NCBI RefSeq assembly: GCF_018446385.1
Contig: NC_055990.1
Span: 135,048,996-135,112,995 of the forward strand
DNA: 64,000 nucleotides
Origin: Zingiber officinale
Lineage: Eukaryota; Streptophyta; Magnoliopsida; Zingiberales; Zingiberaceae
Direction: 5' to 3'
The translations under genes were made by a program, and so were the position numbers. Position 1 is the stretch's first letter. Each line of letters begins with the position of its first letter. Shown one piece after another: positions 53,988 through 64,000 of this stretch. The notes under the pieces are model-generated. The model was not told where the DNA came from, did no database searches, and saw nothing but the letters and a program-made list of their open reading frames with translations.

Positions 53988-55712
53988 TGATGTGCGTAGA
54001 TTGTATACACTTGTTTAGCATGTTTTGATGCACATTTATATATTTTACACATGCTTTGTCTACGTATTTTTATACTTCCAGCTTTCCTTTTTGCATATTT
54101 ACTCTTTTTGTTCGAAGATCTGCTTTTGTGCATTTTCTGTACACAGGAGTCGAATTTGGAGAATATTTTGGCACTTGAACAAGGAAGGAAGGCACAAGCC
54201 CTGTGAGCCACACGACCTTGCCATGGGGGGGTTGCCCAGGCCATCTGTGGATCACTACTCGTGTGACTGCAGTAGGAAAAGAAGCTGCCTTGGCTGTGTG
54301 AACCTCACACGGTCGTGCCAAGATGGGAAGTGAGAGGAATCCAGGCCGTGTACACTACACAGCTGTGCAAGCCCTCCAAAGCCGAAGAATGCCCTGGCTG
54401 TGTGCTATACACGGCCCGTGCAACAATTCTAGAGGCCAAGGATGCCCTGGTCGTGTGCTTCACATGGCCCGTGCAGGGTTTCCAGAGCCGGAGGCAGCGC
54501 GGGCAGTGTGGATCTACACGGCCGTGCAAGGGGTGCAGTGGCAGAGCCAGACATGGCCGTGTCTCACATACGGCCGTGTGAGACAGGTAGAGAGGGAAGT
54601 GAGCCTGGTCGTGTCCCACACACGGCCAGGTCCTAGGGTCGTGTGGCGCCCGATTATCCCCCTCTATATAAAGGTTTCTTCTTCATTTCAAAGAGGATCT
54701 TCTCCCCTTTGGGGGGGGGGGGATTCAAGATTTCGGTGTTCCTCCACCTTCTTGGAGGGATTCCGACGATTCTAAGGGCGGATCTTCAACATTTTGACTC
54801 CGGGGAGCGAGGATTGGATCCGAAGATGGTCTTCATCATAGATAAGCTTTTCTTCCCTATCTTTCTTGGATTTGGGATCAAGATGTTTATCTTTTCTTCT
54901 TCTTTTGGATTATTTCCTTGTTCTATGGATTAGATCTCTTGTTTTAGGATGGAGGGAGTATTTGTAATGAATATTTGATGTAAACTCTTGTGGATTTGCC
55001 AACATTTCTATTTCTATGATTTTGCCCTGTTTGTATCTATTCTTTCTTGTGTGGATTGTTGTGATTAGGGCTTAACTACCATGCTTGATTGAATGTTTGA
55101 ATATCTTATGGATCTTGTAGAGGTAATTCCTCATTCGATTTTCCGAGAGACGTTCGTGACAGGAACATGCCCGTGTAAGGACGTTTGAGGGGTAATCTTA
55201 AAGGGAAAATTAGGTATTTCAAGAGGGTAGGATAGATTGTATGCATTAATCTTTATATCTAATGAGGTTGAGAAGTAGTGATTTCTATGTTGATTTTCTG
55301 AGGGACGCATGTGACAGGCAAGCCCGTGTAAGGACAATATAGGATTCATTCCTAATTGATTGCATTTAGATATGTTTCAGTCCTAGGCCGGTTGTCTATT
55401 GCAAGAGGGAACCGACAACCTTCTACAAATGATGGACAATTGAGAAATAAGATTTGGTAGATCATTACATTGAATAACATTACAAAGAAACCAAAACTTC
55501 TAGAGCATACCTTTATCATTGTCCTTATTCTTGTTTCTTATTCCTTCATTTCCTTGTTTACATTTCATAGTTACACTTAGACTTTGTAAATCAATTGATT
55601 GGTTGTTTAGCTAACTCACTTTAAGACATCTTTAGTGTTTATTCCAGTCTCTGTGGATTTAATATCTTTTATTATTACTTGTGACATATTCGTACACTTG
55701 CGGAGGTCAACA
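53988..55712 (+). mobile_element. Gypsy-like solo LTR 'E' (TSD ATGGA)
   Basis: A 1,725-bp LTR begins TGATGTGCGTAG and ends GGAGGTCAACA, flanked by ATGGA at 53983-53987 and 55713-55717. It has an array of CACGGCCGTG-type dyads, a strong TATA box (CTATATAAAGG, 54664-54674), a 12-G run (54711-54722) and a 3' end of the 'TCTCTGTGGATT...CACTTGCGG' type seen in Athila/Tat-like LTRs (lineage inferred). Confidence 0.9.
54196..54674. promoter_or_regulatory. CACGGCCGTG dyad array and TATA box of LTR E
   Basis: Imperfect palindromes on a CACGGCCGTG core lie near 54305-54317, 54400-54420, 54452-54474, 54507-54531, 54551-54584 (two overlapping) and 54610-54630. They are about 45-95 bp apart, and the last half-site ends about 15 bp before the TATA box at 54664. 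Confidence 0.6.
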
Positions 55713-55717
55713 ATGGA

Positions 55718-56860
55718 CGAGAGGAAGCGGATCCTGTGAGTAGAGTGAGCGTAAAGCTTATGAAATCGAAGGTGGACGGGAGTAGAGCCCTTGAGCCGAG
55801 CAGGCGTAGAGCTAGTGAATCGAGCAGGAGCGGATCCCAAGAGATCGAAAGTCACAACGTCAACTCCCCAAGTGGGTGCGAAGCTCATCGAAGGCGAATG
55901 CAAGAGGAGGCACAATCGAGGATTTGAGTGGGTGCAAAGCCTGTGAGCCGAGCAGCGAGTGAGACGCGAGTGTCAAGCAATGCGGTGAGTGAGATGAGTG
56001 TTGAACGAGCAACCGTGGTGAGGAAAACACGAATGGTGAGTGTCAAGCAGAGCGGTGAGTAGAGCGAGTGTGATGAGTGTTGGGCAGAGCGGTGAGTGAA
56101 ATGCGAATGGTAAGTGCTGGGCAGAGTGATGAAATGAGGTGCGAGTGATGAATGAGGTGAATGTCGACCAGGTCATAGGGAGAATGCCGAGCAAGTCAAA
56201 AGACAACGAGCAAGGGGTTCCAAGGGCTCGACCAAGAAAATGTCGATTGAGCGACAGTAAATCATGACTAGGCAATAGAGAGAATGATGGACGAGCAAAG
56301 CCATGAGTGCGACCGAGAAAAATACCGACCGAGTGATAGTAAATCGTGATCGGGCAATCGAACAATGCCGACTGAGCAATAGGGAGAAACCCAAGCTTGT
56401 GAAAAGACGATGGGTAAGCGGTGTCGAGCTAGCAACCGAGAAAATGTCCGTTGATCGATAATACATCGTGATCAGGTGACCGAACAATGCCGATCGGGCA
56501 ATAGGGAGAACCCCGAGTAGGTGGCAAGATGATGGGCGAGCAATACTGATCGGTCAGCTAAGAGAGTACCGACTGGGTACCCGAAAGAATGTCGAGTGGG
56601 CGTGAACCCTGTGTGTTTCGTGAGCCGAGTCAACCACGCATCCTGAGGGATTGAAAGCGAATGAGGACAACCCCTGTGGGTTGAGTGAGGACCAGAAAGA
56701 ATCTTTGTGGGAATGAATGTGCAAGCGGGGGCAGAGCCCTGTGAGTCGAGTTAGAAGCAGATCTTGAGAGACCGAAAGACACAACATTGTTGCACTGAAT
56801 GGTTGTGAAACCCGTGAGATAGAAGGCGAATGCGAGAGGGGGCAAAGCCAGGGAGCCAAG
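55718..56860. repeat. Decayed repeat 'F', right part
   Basis: The same style as 53590-53987, with repeated phrases such as GTGAGTGAGATGAGTGTTG, 'GAGCGACAGTAAATCATGA' and 'GCCGAGCAAGTCAAAAGAC'. No coding capacity. It is probably an old LTR; I cannot place its ends. Confidence 0.55.
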
Positions 56861-57727
56861 TGTTGGTGCAATCGACCTCTAGGGTTTCGATGTTTGGAAA
56901 TATATCTAAGTTTGATCAACTTGACTAAAGGTTAATCCAAACAAGCCCTAGTGAGTGAAGCTAGGTAGTGGAAGTCCTGGTTAGTGAAGCCCGACCCTAG
57001 TGAGTGAAGCTAGGTGGTGGAAGCCCTGGTGACTGAAGTCAATCCCTAGTTAGTGAAGCTAGGTGGTGGAAGTCCTGGTGAGTGAAACCGGGCCCTAGTG
57101 AGTGAAGCTAGGTGGAGGAAGTCCTAGTGAATGAAGCCAGACAATGGAAGTCCTAGTGAGTGAAGTTAGGCAACCCTAGGTTATATGTGACCAACTGGTT
57201 TCTTGTTGACCGCACACGGTCTACCGGACCAGCAAATCTTGAATTCTATTAACACTATTTTACCTTACCATTTTATCTATTATGCTAATTCAGTGTTGCA
57301 AGGAAGTTCAGCTAGGTTGACGGGTCGACCAGATAGCTGGCACGAAGTCAAGACTGGTAGACGGGCTGATCGGATGTTTGGGAAAAGGTAAATAAAGGTA
57401 AGGCACTGGAGGAGAGTGACAGCGAGGATGCGTCCCAGTTGAGGGACAGTAGGCGTCGGTCCAATTTAGGTCCATTTGGGATCCCTAAGCTGAGACATTG
57501 ACTAGTTCCTGGTCCTAGGAGGAGAAGAACTAATTAATCTTTTTATTATTTGTCTATGTTTGTGCTAACATTTGTCTTGCGGGTTATTTGGACTAACATA
57601 TGTTTGCAGGGCAAGAAAGCAAATCTACCTTCAGGTGAACAGTACTTGAGTGCGCCTTCCATAGCTATGGAAGGCGCCTCAGTACTATTCATAGAAGGCG
57701 CATTCCATGGCTATGGAAGGCGCCTTC
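56861..57727 (+). mobile_element. Family D LTR, truncated by the Copia element at 57728
   Basis: It begins TGTTGGTGCAATCGACC like the solo LTR at 18042, and carries the same GTGAGTGAAG tandem block (56943-57170). GGCGCC dyads lie at 57655-57725. It is interrupted at the CGCCTTC|TGTTAGAG junction by the next element; the remainder should lie beyond the window. Confidence 0.88.
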
Positions 57728-60069
57728 TGTTAGAGTGTATACTGAAAGCCTAAGCTTTTGTAAACATTAATTTTGAATAAAGAATCACATTTGGTCAAAT
57801 TGTCTACATTTGTTTGTAGTTGTTCAATTAATTTATATTGTAGATAACATAGTATGTGGTGTCACATACAGAAGATGATGTTATCAGTACCTTATAAATT
57901 ATAAACAATAGCTCATGACCAAAATGGAAAGGAACAAACCATTGGAAGGTCGTAGTGTAATTAGGAATTAGTTTATCTTAACTATATAATTACACTAGTA
58001 CACTTAGAGTGTATTGAGTAGGACCATTAGAGGTCGTTTCTTTTATACTGACTTTATAAAGGAACAAAGACCTCAGTTATTATGGAAGTGTGTGCTCTTA
58101 ATCCTAATATAATAACAAGCACATATATTTGATATTTATTTCTTTAATTTATCAATGGGTGAGATTTAGTTCGATAAATCAATAAGCCCGATAAGTTGGG
58201 AAATGATATCACTTATAGTGTGTGTTGTTGATTATAGAAGGAAACTGTGTCCTAGTGATCTAGGTTGATAATGTCCCCAAGAAGAGCTCATAAGGATTGT
58301 CATGTTAAACCCTGCAGGTGGACTCAGTCCGACATGACGATAAGGTTGAGTGGTACTATTCTTGGATTAAGATATTAATTAAATGAGTTGTCAGTAACTC
58401 ACTTAATTAGTGTACATTCTACATCTTAAACATAGGGAGACTAACACACTCATAATAAGAAGGAGCCCAAAAATATAATTTGGGATTGGTGCGGTAGTTC
58501 AATAATAGTTCTCTAGTGGAATGAATTATTATTGATAAAATTAAGTTGTGTGTTCGGGGTAAACACGGGATGCTTAATTTTATCGGGAGACCAAAACCAA
58601 TTCCTCCTCTCGGTCCCTATCGTAGCCTCTTATTTATAGAGTACTATACCCACCTATACCCACCTACATACCTATGGTGTAGGGCCGGCCAAGCCTTGGT
58701 CCATGGGTGGCCGGCCCTATTAAATTAAAAAAGAATTTTAAATTTAAATTTTTCTTATGTGAAAGATATAATTTATTGGAGAGATTAAAAATTAAAATAT
58801 CTCTTTTATAAGGTTCTACAAAAGATTAAAGAAAGAGATTAAATCTCTTTCCTTATTTGTAGATTGGAAAGATATTTTATTTTTCTCCTTTGTAAATTAT
58901 TCACATGTTGAAAAATTAAAATTATAGAGATTTCTTTTTATCAACCATGAAGGGATTTTAAAAGGAAATTTTATTTTTTAAAATTTCCGAAGACAAATAA
59001 GGAATTTTTAATTGTTGATTGAAAATTACCTTGTTTGCTCTCCATGAGGTGACCGGCCATGACATGTTTAATTGGGAAATTTTATTTTATTTTTCTTAAT
59101 TAATTCATGTCAAGGAAAGTTAAGGAAATTTTATTGTAATTAAATTTCCTTATTTGCCAAAGCTAAGGATTATAAAAGAGGGGGTTTTGGGAGCCTTCAA
59201 GGTGAACAACCTCTATTATTTTCTCTCTCTTTTCTTCCTTGGTGTGGCCGGCCACTTCCTTTTCTCTTCTCTTCATCCTTTGTGGCCGAAACCTTCTTCC
59301 TTCTTGGAGATCAAGTGGTGGCCGGATTCTAGCTTGGAGAAGAATGAGAGAAAGCTTGCATCCCTTGGAGCATTGGTGGTGTTTTCTCTTCATCCTTGGA
59401 GGTGCTCTTGTTTTGGCCGAACCTCGCAAGGAGGAGAAGAAGGTGCTTTGGTGGTTTCTCATCTCGGAAGATCGTTGCTCACACAACGTCCGAGGTTAGA
59501 AGAGAAATACGGTAGAAGACCTAGAGGTTTTTGTTTGCAAAAGAAAAGGTATACTAGTATTTAATTTCCGCATCATACTAGTTTTATTCCTTTGTAAAAA
59601 TACCAAATACAAGAGGCATGCGATTCTAGTATTTCGAATTTGTTTTCGATGTTGTGTTCTTTTGTTTTTCTTTTCCTTGTGATTTGATTGTTCTTTTTGG
59701 TTGACCTAAAATTATTTAAGGAAATTAAATATTAGCTTTCCTTAAAAGGCTTTGTCTAGGTGGTGGTGGTTGTTCCCATATACAAGAAGGTCATGTGTCT
59801 CACCATGCAGTTCTGGAAGTCAATTTTAGAAATTAATATTTAATGGAATTAATAACCTAGGTGATTTGGATCGAACGTGTTAAGTTCCGCAGGAGATCCA
59901 AGTCTAAACCTAAAAGAACAAATAAATTAAACCTTGAATCAAACGTGTTAAGTTCCGCAGGCGATCCAAGTTTAATTTAAAAGAACACATGGTAGCTAGG
60001 AAAATGTTCAGACCTTTGTACAAAATTTTTGTACAGTGGAACATTAGGCTTTCCGAGTAGCAACCAACA
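57728..60069 (+). repeat. 5' LTR of Copia element 'T'
   Basis: A 2,342-bp LTR begins TGTTAGAGTGTATACTG and ends GTAGCAACCAACA, 2 bp before the primer site. A GGCCGGCC-containing inverted repeat lies at 58681-58717 and a TATA-like TTATAAAAGAGGG near 59170. The frames at 59154-59564 lie in the LTR transcript leader and are not known proteins. Confidence 0.88.
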
Positions 60070-60071
60070 AT

Positions 60072-60083
60072 TGGTATCAGAGC
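60072..60083 (+). other. Primer binding site of Copia element T
   Basis: TGGTATCAGAGC directly follows the LTR end, as in the other two elements. Confidence 0.93.
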
Positions 60084-61255
60084 TAGGGTTTTGCCTCTGT
60101 GTATTTGGTATTAGTTTAATTATGCACATGTCATACATAATTTATGCATGTTAATAGTAGGATGTGCTAACTTTGTAGATGCATGATCCAACTATTATGG
60201 CTTATAGTTATTATGTGTGTGATTGGACCCTTGGACATGTCAAGGGCATTTATTGTGTGTGCATGATTGTATTATAAAATACAGCAGGAGCTGTATTTAG
60301 TTTTATTAGGATTTTATTTTTGACCTAGTTACATGAACATTCCTTTTATGGAATATAGGATCGATGGATGTAAATTTTATTTTATGTTCGATCTAGTTTA
60401 CATGTACATTCCTTCGAGGAATATAGGATCAAAAATGTAAAATTCTATTTATGTCGCGGATCGAATCTTGCAAGGCGTGGAACCTTTTAAGGACCAGAGG
60501 CGCAGCGGAATAAGGAGCAAGATGGATGCGACAACTAGAGCTGGTGGCAGTGGCCAAAGATGGCAGCAGCTAGGGATGACGACACACGGAGGACAACAAT
60601 AGATAAAAGCCATAATAGTTGAAAATTAGTTTTTCTATTTATTGCTTTTATATTGTGCTATGTGTGCATGTTAGTATACATGTTTAATAGACTAGCATAG
60701 TGAAAATTCCTCACTTTAAATAACTAAGTGGGAGAGAGATTTTAAATAAATTCCACGGTCTCCATTACTGGTTTGTAAGTGATGCAAACAAGCTTGCGCG
60801 TTGTCTCTGAGTGCCTTCCTCCATATCGGATGAGCTTGTTTGTGAATCACTAGAACACACTTCCATTTTGGATGACTATAGGAAATTAATTAAGAGCGTG
60901 TGATCTTCCCCACCGGAATGGGCACAATCTTATTAATGGACTTAGTGTCAAGTAATGGTATACACTTAGGCACGTCTAATAGTATCCTCCCCATCAGAGT
61001 CACTGCTATTATTCGTGTGACCAAAGGAAACCAACTATTAATTTTACTTGTCAAAAAGTTAGGTTGACAAAATAATAAAATTAATGGGTTAAACCCTCCT
61101 TTTTACAAATGTTGAATTTATATACGGCCACACTATCATGGCATACAAAATTTACGGTGTTTTGAGGTGTTGGTTAATTTAAAATAGTATTGTTTGAGAA
61201 ATCAATATTATTCTAAATTTAGAGTTCTAACCAAAAGTTATTTGTGATTCTTAGG
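60084..61255 (+). other. Long untranslated leader of Copia element T
   Basis: About 1.2 kb without coding signal separates the primer site from gag. Repeated GAACATTCCTT-TATGGAATATAGGATCGA segments lie near 60330-60430. Confidence 0.7.
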
Positions 61256-64000
61256 ATGACTTTCAACCCACTGACCATCATACTAAAAGAGAACAAACTT
61301 ACTGGTCATAACTACATAGATTAGAAAAGGAACCTGGATATTGTTCTAACTGCTGAAAGTTATAAGTTTGTACTGACTGAGCCTTGCCCTGATACACCCA
61401 ATGGTGAATCTACCCAAGAGGAGATTGAGTACCATAGGAAATGGGTAAAAGCAGATGAGATGGTGCGGTGTTACATTTTTGCTTCAATGTCAAATGTATT
61501 GCAACATCAGCATCAAGATTTACCAACAACCTATGATATTATGAACAATTTCAAGGAACTTTTTGGTCACCAGGATCGGGCCTCTAGGCAAGAAGCCATG
61601 AGAAAGATAATGACAGCCACCATGCAAGAGGGTACTCCCGTGAGGGATCATATCCTAAAGATGATGACTTATCTAAATGAAATACAAATCCTTGAAGGAG
61701 AAATTGATGGGGAAACTCAGATCGATATGATCCTCCAAACGCTACTTAGAAGTTTTGAGCAATTCCGCCTGAATTACAACATGAATAAAAGGGTATATTC
61801 ATTAGCGGAACTACTGACAGAACTTCAGGCAGCAGAAGGTTTGTTCCGTCATAATTCTCATATTCACTATGCTGAAAATGGTTCTACTTCTAAATCGAAA
61901 GGAAAGAAGAAGAAGAAACAAGTTAGCTCAGCAAAGAAGGTGAATAAATCTCAGAGTATAGGACCTAAAGCTGGAATGAAGAAGCCAAAGGGCAAGTGCT
62001 TCATCTGCAAGCAGTCAGGGCATTGGAAGGCAGACTGTCCTCGTAGGAATCAAAACAACAAAGGTATATCTCATGCTCTAATTGTCGAAACATGTTTAGC
62101 GGTGTTATCTACCAGCACATGGTGTGTAGATACGGGAGCCACTGATCATGTCTGCAATTCCTTGCAGGGGTTCCAGGAAACCCGACGACTAACTGAAGGA
62201 GAGATTACCGTCTATATATGGGCAATGCTACTAAGGTGGCGGCTGTTGCAGTTGGAGACGTCTACTTATCTTTTAATAGAAATAGAAATTTGGTTTTAAG
62301 AAATTGTCTTTATGTACCCAGTTTTAGAAAAAATTTAATTTCAGTTTCTAAACTATTTTTGGATGGATATTCAGTTTCCTTTAGTAACGATGTAGTTATT
62401 AAGAGAAATAAAGTGATTATCTGTTCTGGTGCATTGGTTGGCAATTTATATACTTTAAATCCAATTTCTCCCACAAAGCAAAATATGAAAATTAATAACA
62501 CATCTTCTAACTCAAATAAGAGAAAAGAACCTTCGGAAATGAACCAAGCATATCTTTGGCATCTAAGGCTTGGTCATATTAACGTAAGTAGGATTCATAG
62601 GCTTATAGCCGATGGACTTTTGGGTTCATTAGAGTTAGAAAGTTTTCCAACTTGTGAATCTTGCTTGGAAGGTAAAATAACCAAGAGGTCTTTTAAGGCC
62701 AAGGGGTATAGAGCCAAAGAAGTGTTAGAATTGGTTCATTCTGATTTGTGTGGTCCTATGTCTATCTAGGCGAGAGGTGGTTTTGAATATTTTGTCTCTT
62801 TTATAGACGATTATTCAAGATACGGATACATTTACCTAATGCGCCGCAAGTCCGAGTGCTTTGATAAGTTCAAAGAGTACAAGGCTGATGTGGATAAACG
62901 ACTTGGTAAAAGTATCAAGACACTACGGTCTGATCGTGGTGGCGAATACCTCTTAGGAGAGTTTAGGAATTACTTATCAGAGGCCGGGATTCAATCCCAA
63001 CTGTCCGCACCTAGTACACCCCAACAGAATGGTGTGACAGAACGAAGTAATAGGACTCTTATGGAGATGGTTAGATCGATGATGAGTTATTCAGAATTAC
63101 CAAATTCATTTTGGGGATACGCTCTGGAAACGGCAGTGTACATTCTGAACTTAGTACCTTCTAAATCAGTTTCTTCTACTCCCACAGAATTGTGGAATGG
63201 GCGAAAGCCTAGTCTAAGACATATTCGGATTTGAGGTAGTCCAGCACATGTGCTGAAACCAGATGCTGATAAGTTAGAATCTCGTACAGAAGTTCGCGTG
63301 TTTGTGGGGTATCCTAGAGGAACGAAAGGTGGTTTATTTTATAGTCCTAAAGACCAGAAGGTCATTGTTAGCACCAATACCCAGTTTTTAGAAGAAGACT
63401 ATATAATGGATCACAAGCCCAGTAGCAAAGTTGTTCTAGAAGAAATTAGAGAGGACACGTCTACTTTAGTACCAACAGTACAAGATGAAGTACCACAAGA
63501 GACTGCAACACGTGCCACACATGATACACAACCACAGATGGTGCCTCGTCGCAGTAGGAGAGTGGTGAGGGAACCTGAGAGATTCATGTTTTTGGGAGAG
63601 TCTTCGGACTTGATCCCGGGTAAACATGAACCTGATCCCCGTACATATGACGAACCACTCCAAGATATAGATACAGTATCTTGGCAAAAAGCAATGAATT
63701 CTAAAATAGAGTCTATGTACTCTAATAAGGTCTGGGAGCTTGTAGAACCACCCGATGGTGTAAAAGCCGTTGGATGCAAGTGGATCTACAAAAGGAAAAG
63801 AGGGACAGATGGGAAGGTAGAAACCTTCAAAGCTAGGCTTGTTGCGAAAGGGTACACTCAGAAAGAGGGAATCGATTATGAGAAGACCTTTTCATCGGTA
63901 GCCATGTTTAAGTCTATCCGGATACTCTTATCCATTGCTGCTCATATGGATTATGAGATTTTGCAAATGGATGTCAAGACAGCTTTCCTTAATGGAAGTC
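61256..64000 (+). pseudogene. Copia gag-pol of element T, recently inactivated; runs off the window
   Basis: Gag starts at the ATG at 61256 (MTFNPLTIILKENKLTGHNY) and includes a zinc knuckle CFICKQSGHWKADC (about 61999-62040). The protease motif is WCVDTGATDHVCNS (62122-62163). The gag-pre-integrase is YLWHLRLGHINVSRIHR. The integrase has [20 protein letters not shown] and [13 protein letters not shown], so D, D and E are in place (62730-63060). The RT begins KWIYKRKRGTDGKVETFKAR, then LVAKGYTQKEGIDYEKTFSS and QMDVKTAFLNGS at the window edge. Breaks: TAG at 61322 (expected Trp), about a 2-bp gain in a TATATATG run near 62212-62219, TAG at 62767 (expected Gln) and TGA at 63232 (expected Trp). 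Integrase-before-RT order is the Copia order. Confidence 0.93.

Noticed and set aside
59154-59564. 136-residue frame in the LTR of Copia T
   Set aside because: It lies in the LTR leader after the TATA box, with no known domain.

Overview
This is a eukaryotic, plant nuclear window. It has spliced genes with GT-AG introns, plant-specific protein families (a class IV homeodomain-leucine zipper protein and an S40-type senescence regulator), and long AT-rich intergenic stretches. LTR retrotransposons, SINEs and MITEs dominate. The GC-rich 5' ends of the intronless genes and the type of repeats suggest a monocot. Zingiberales is a guess from the general look of the repeats, not something the sequence proves.

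Only three host genes are supported. (1) 13516-14571 (+) is an intronless OST3/OST6-type subunit of the ER oligosaccharyltransferase. (2) 43932-46956 (+) is a ten-coding-exon HD-Zip class IV transcription factor of about 703 residues, probably preceded by an untranslated leader exon that contains an L1 box. (3) 48437-49012 (+) is an intronless S40 (DUF584) protein with a TATA box and a G-box. Genes 2 and 3 form the one gene-rich island, and the genes show no functional coupling beyond proximity.

Layout: 1-5985, a gag-only SIRE-like Copia element with LTRs over 2 kb. 5986-9575, an older LTR interrupted by a Tekay/Del-like solo LTR (TSD GATAA), then a minus-strand LTR of family D. 9700-12975, SINEs and a decayed Copia element carrying two SINEs, each with a perfect 18-bp TSD. 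13516-14571, the OST3 gene. 15146-16234, a Harbinger-like MITE with another MITE inside it. 18042-20630, a family D solo LTR (TSD CATGT) containing another solo LTR (TSD CACAT). 22196-22367, a SINE. 23317-23758, an AT-rich minisatellite. 24319-33573, a full-length but dead Tekay/Del-like Gypsy chromovirus. 33615-34606, a Copia solo LTR (TSD ATCTC). 34612-41900, mostly AT-rich intergenic DNA with MITEs. 42000-49012, the gene island. 50730-53530, a LINE fragment cut by CACTA-like sequence, a tandem array of long hairpins and a GC-rich block. 53590-57727, decayed repeats holding a Gypsy-like solo LTR (TSD ATGGA) and a truncated family D LTR. 57728-64000, the 5' LTR and gag-pol of a recently inactivated Copia element that runs out of the window.

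The most unusual signal is shared by unrelated LTR families. Several carry an array of short dyad-symmetric motifs, each family with its own core, and in most cases the array lies just upstream of the TATA box. In the SIRE-like element every dyad has 8-bp arms and a 4-bp centre (GATCGGTC-N4-GACCGATC). The arms are nearly invariant, the centre is free to vary, and the dyads start 32, 41, 53 or 54 bp apart, close to whole helical turns. This looks like a set of binding sites for dimeric DNA-binding proteins that the families have acquired independently.
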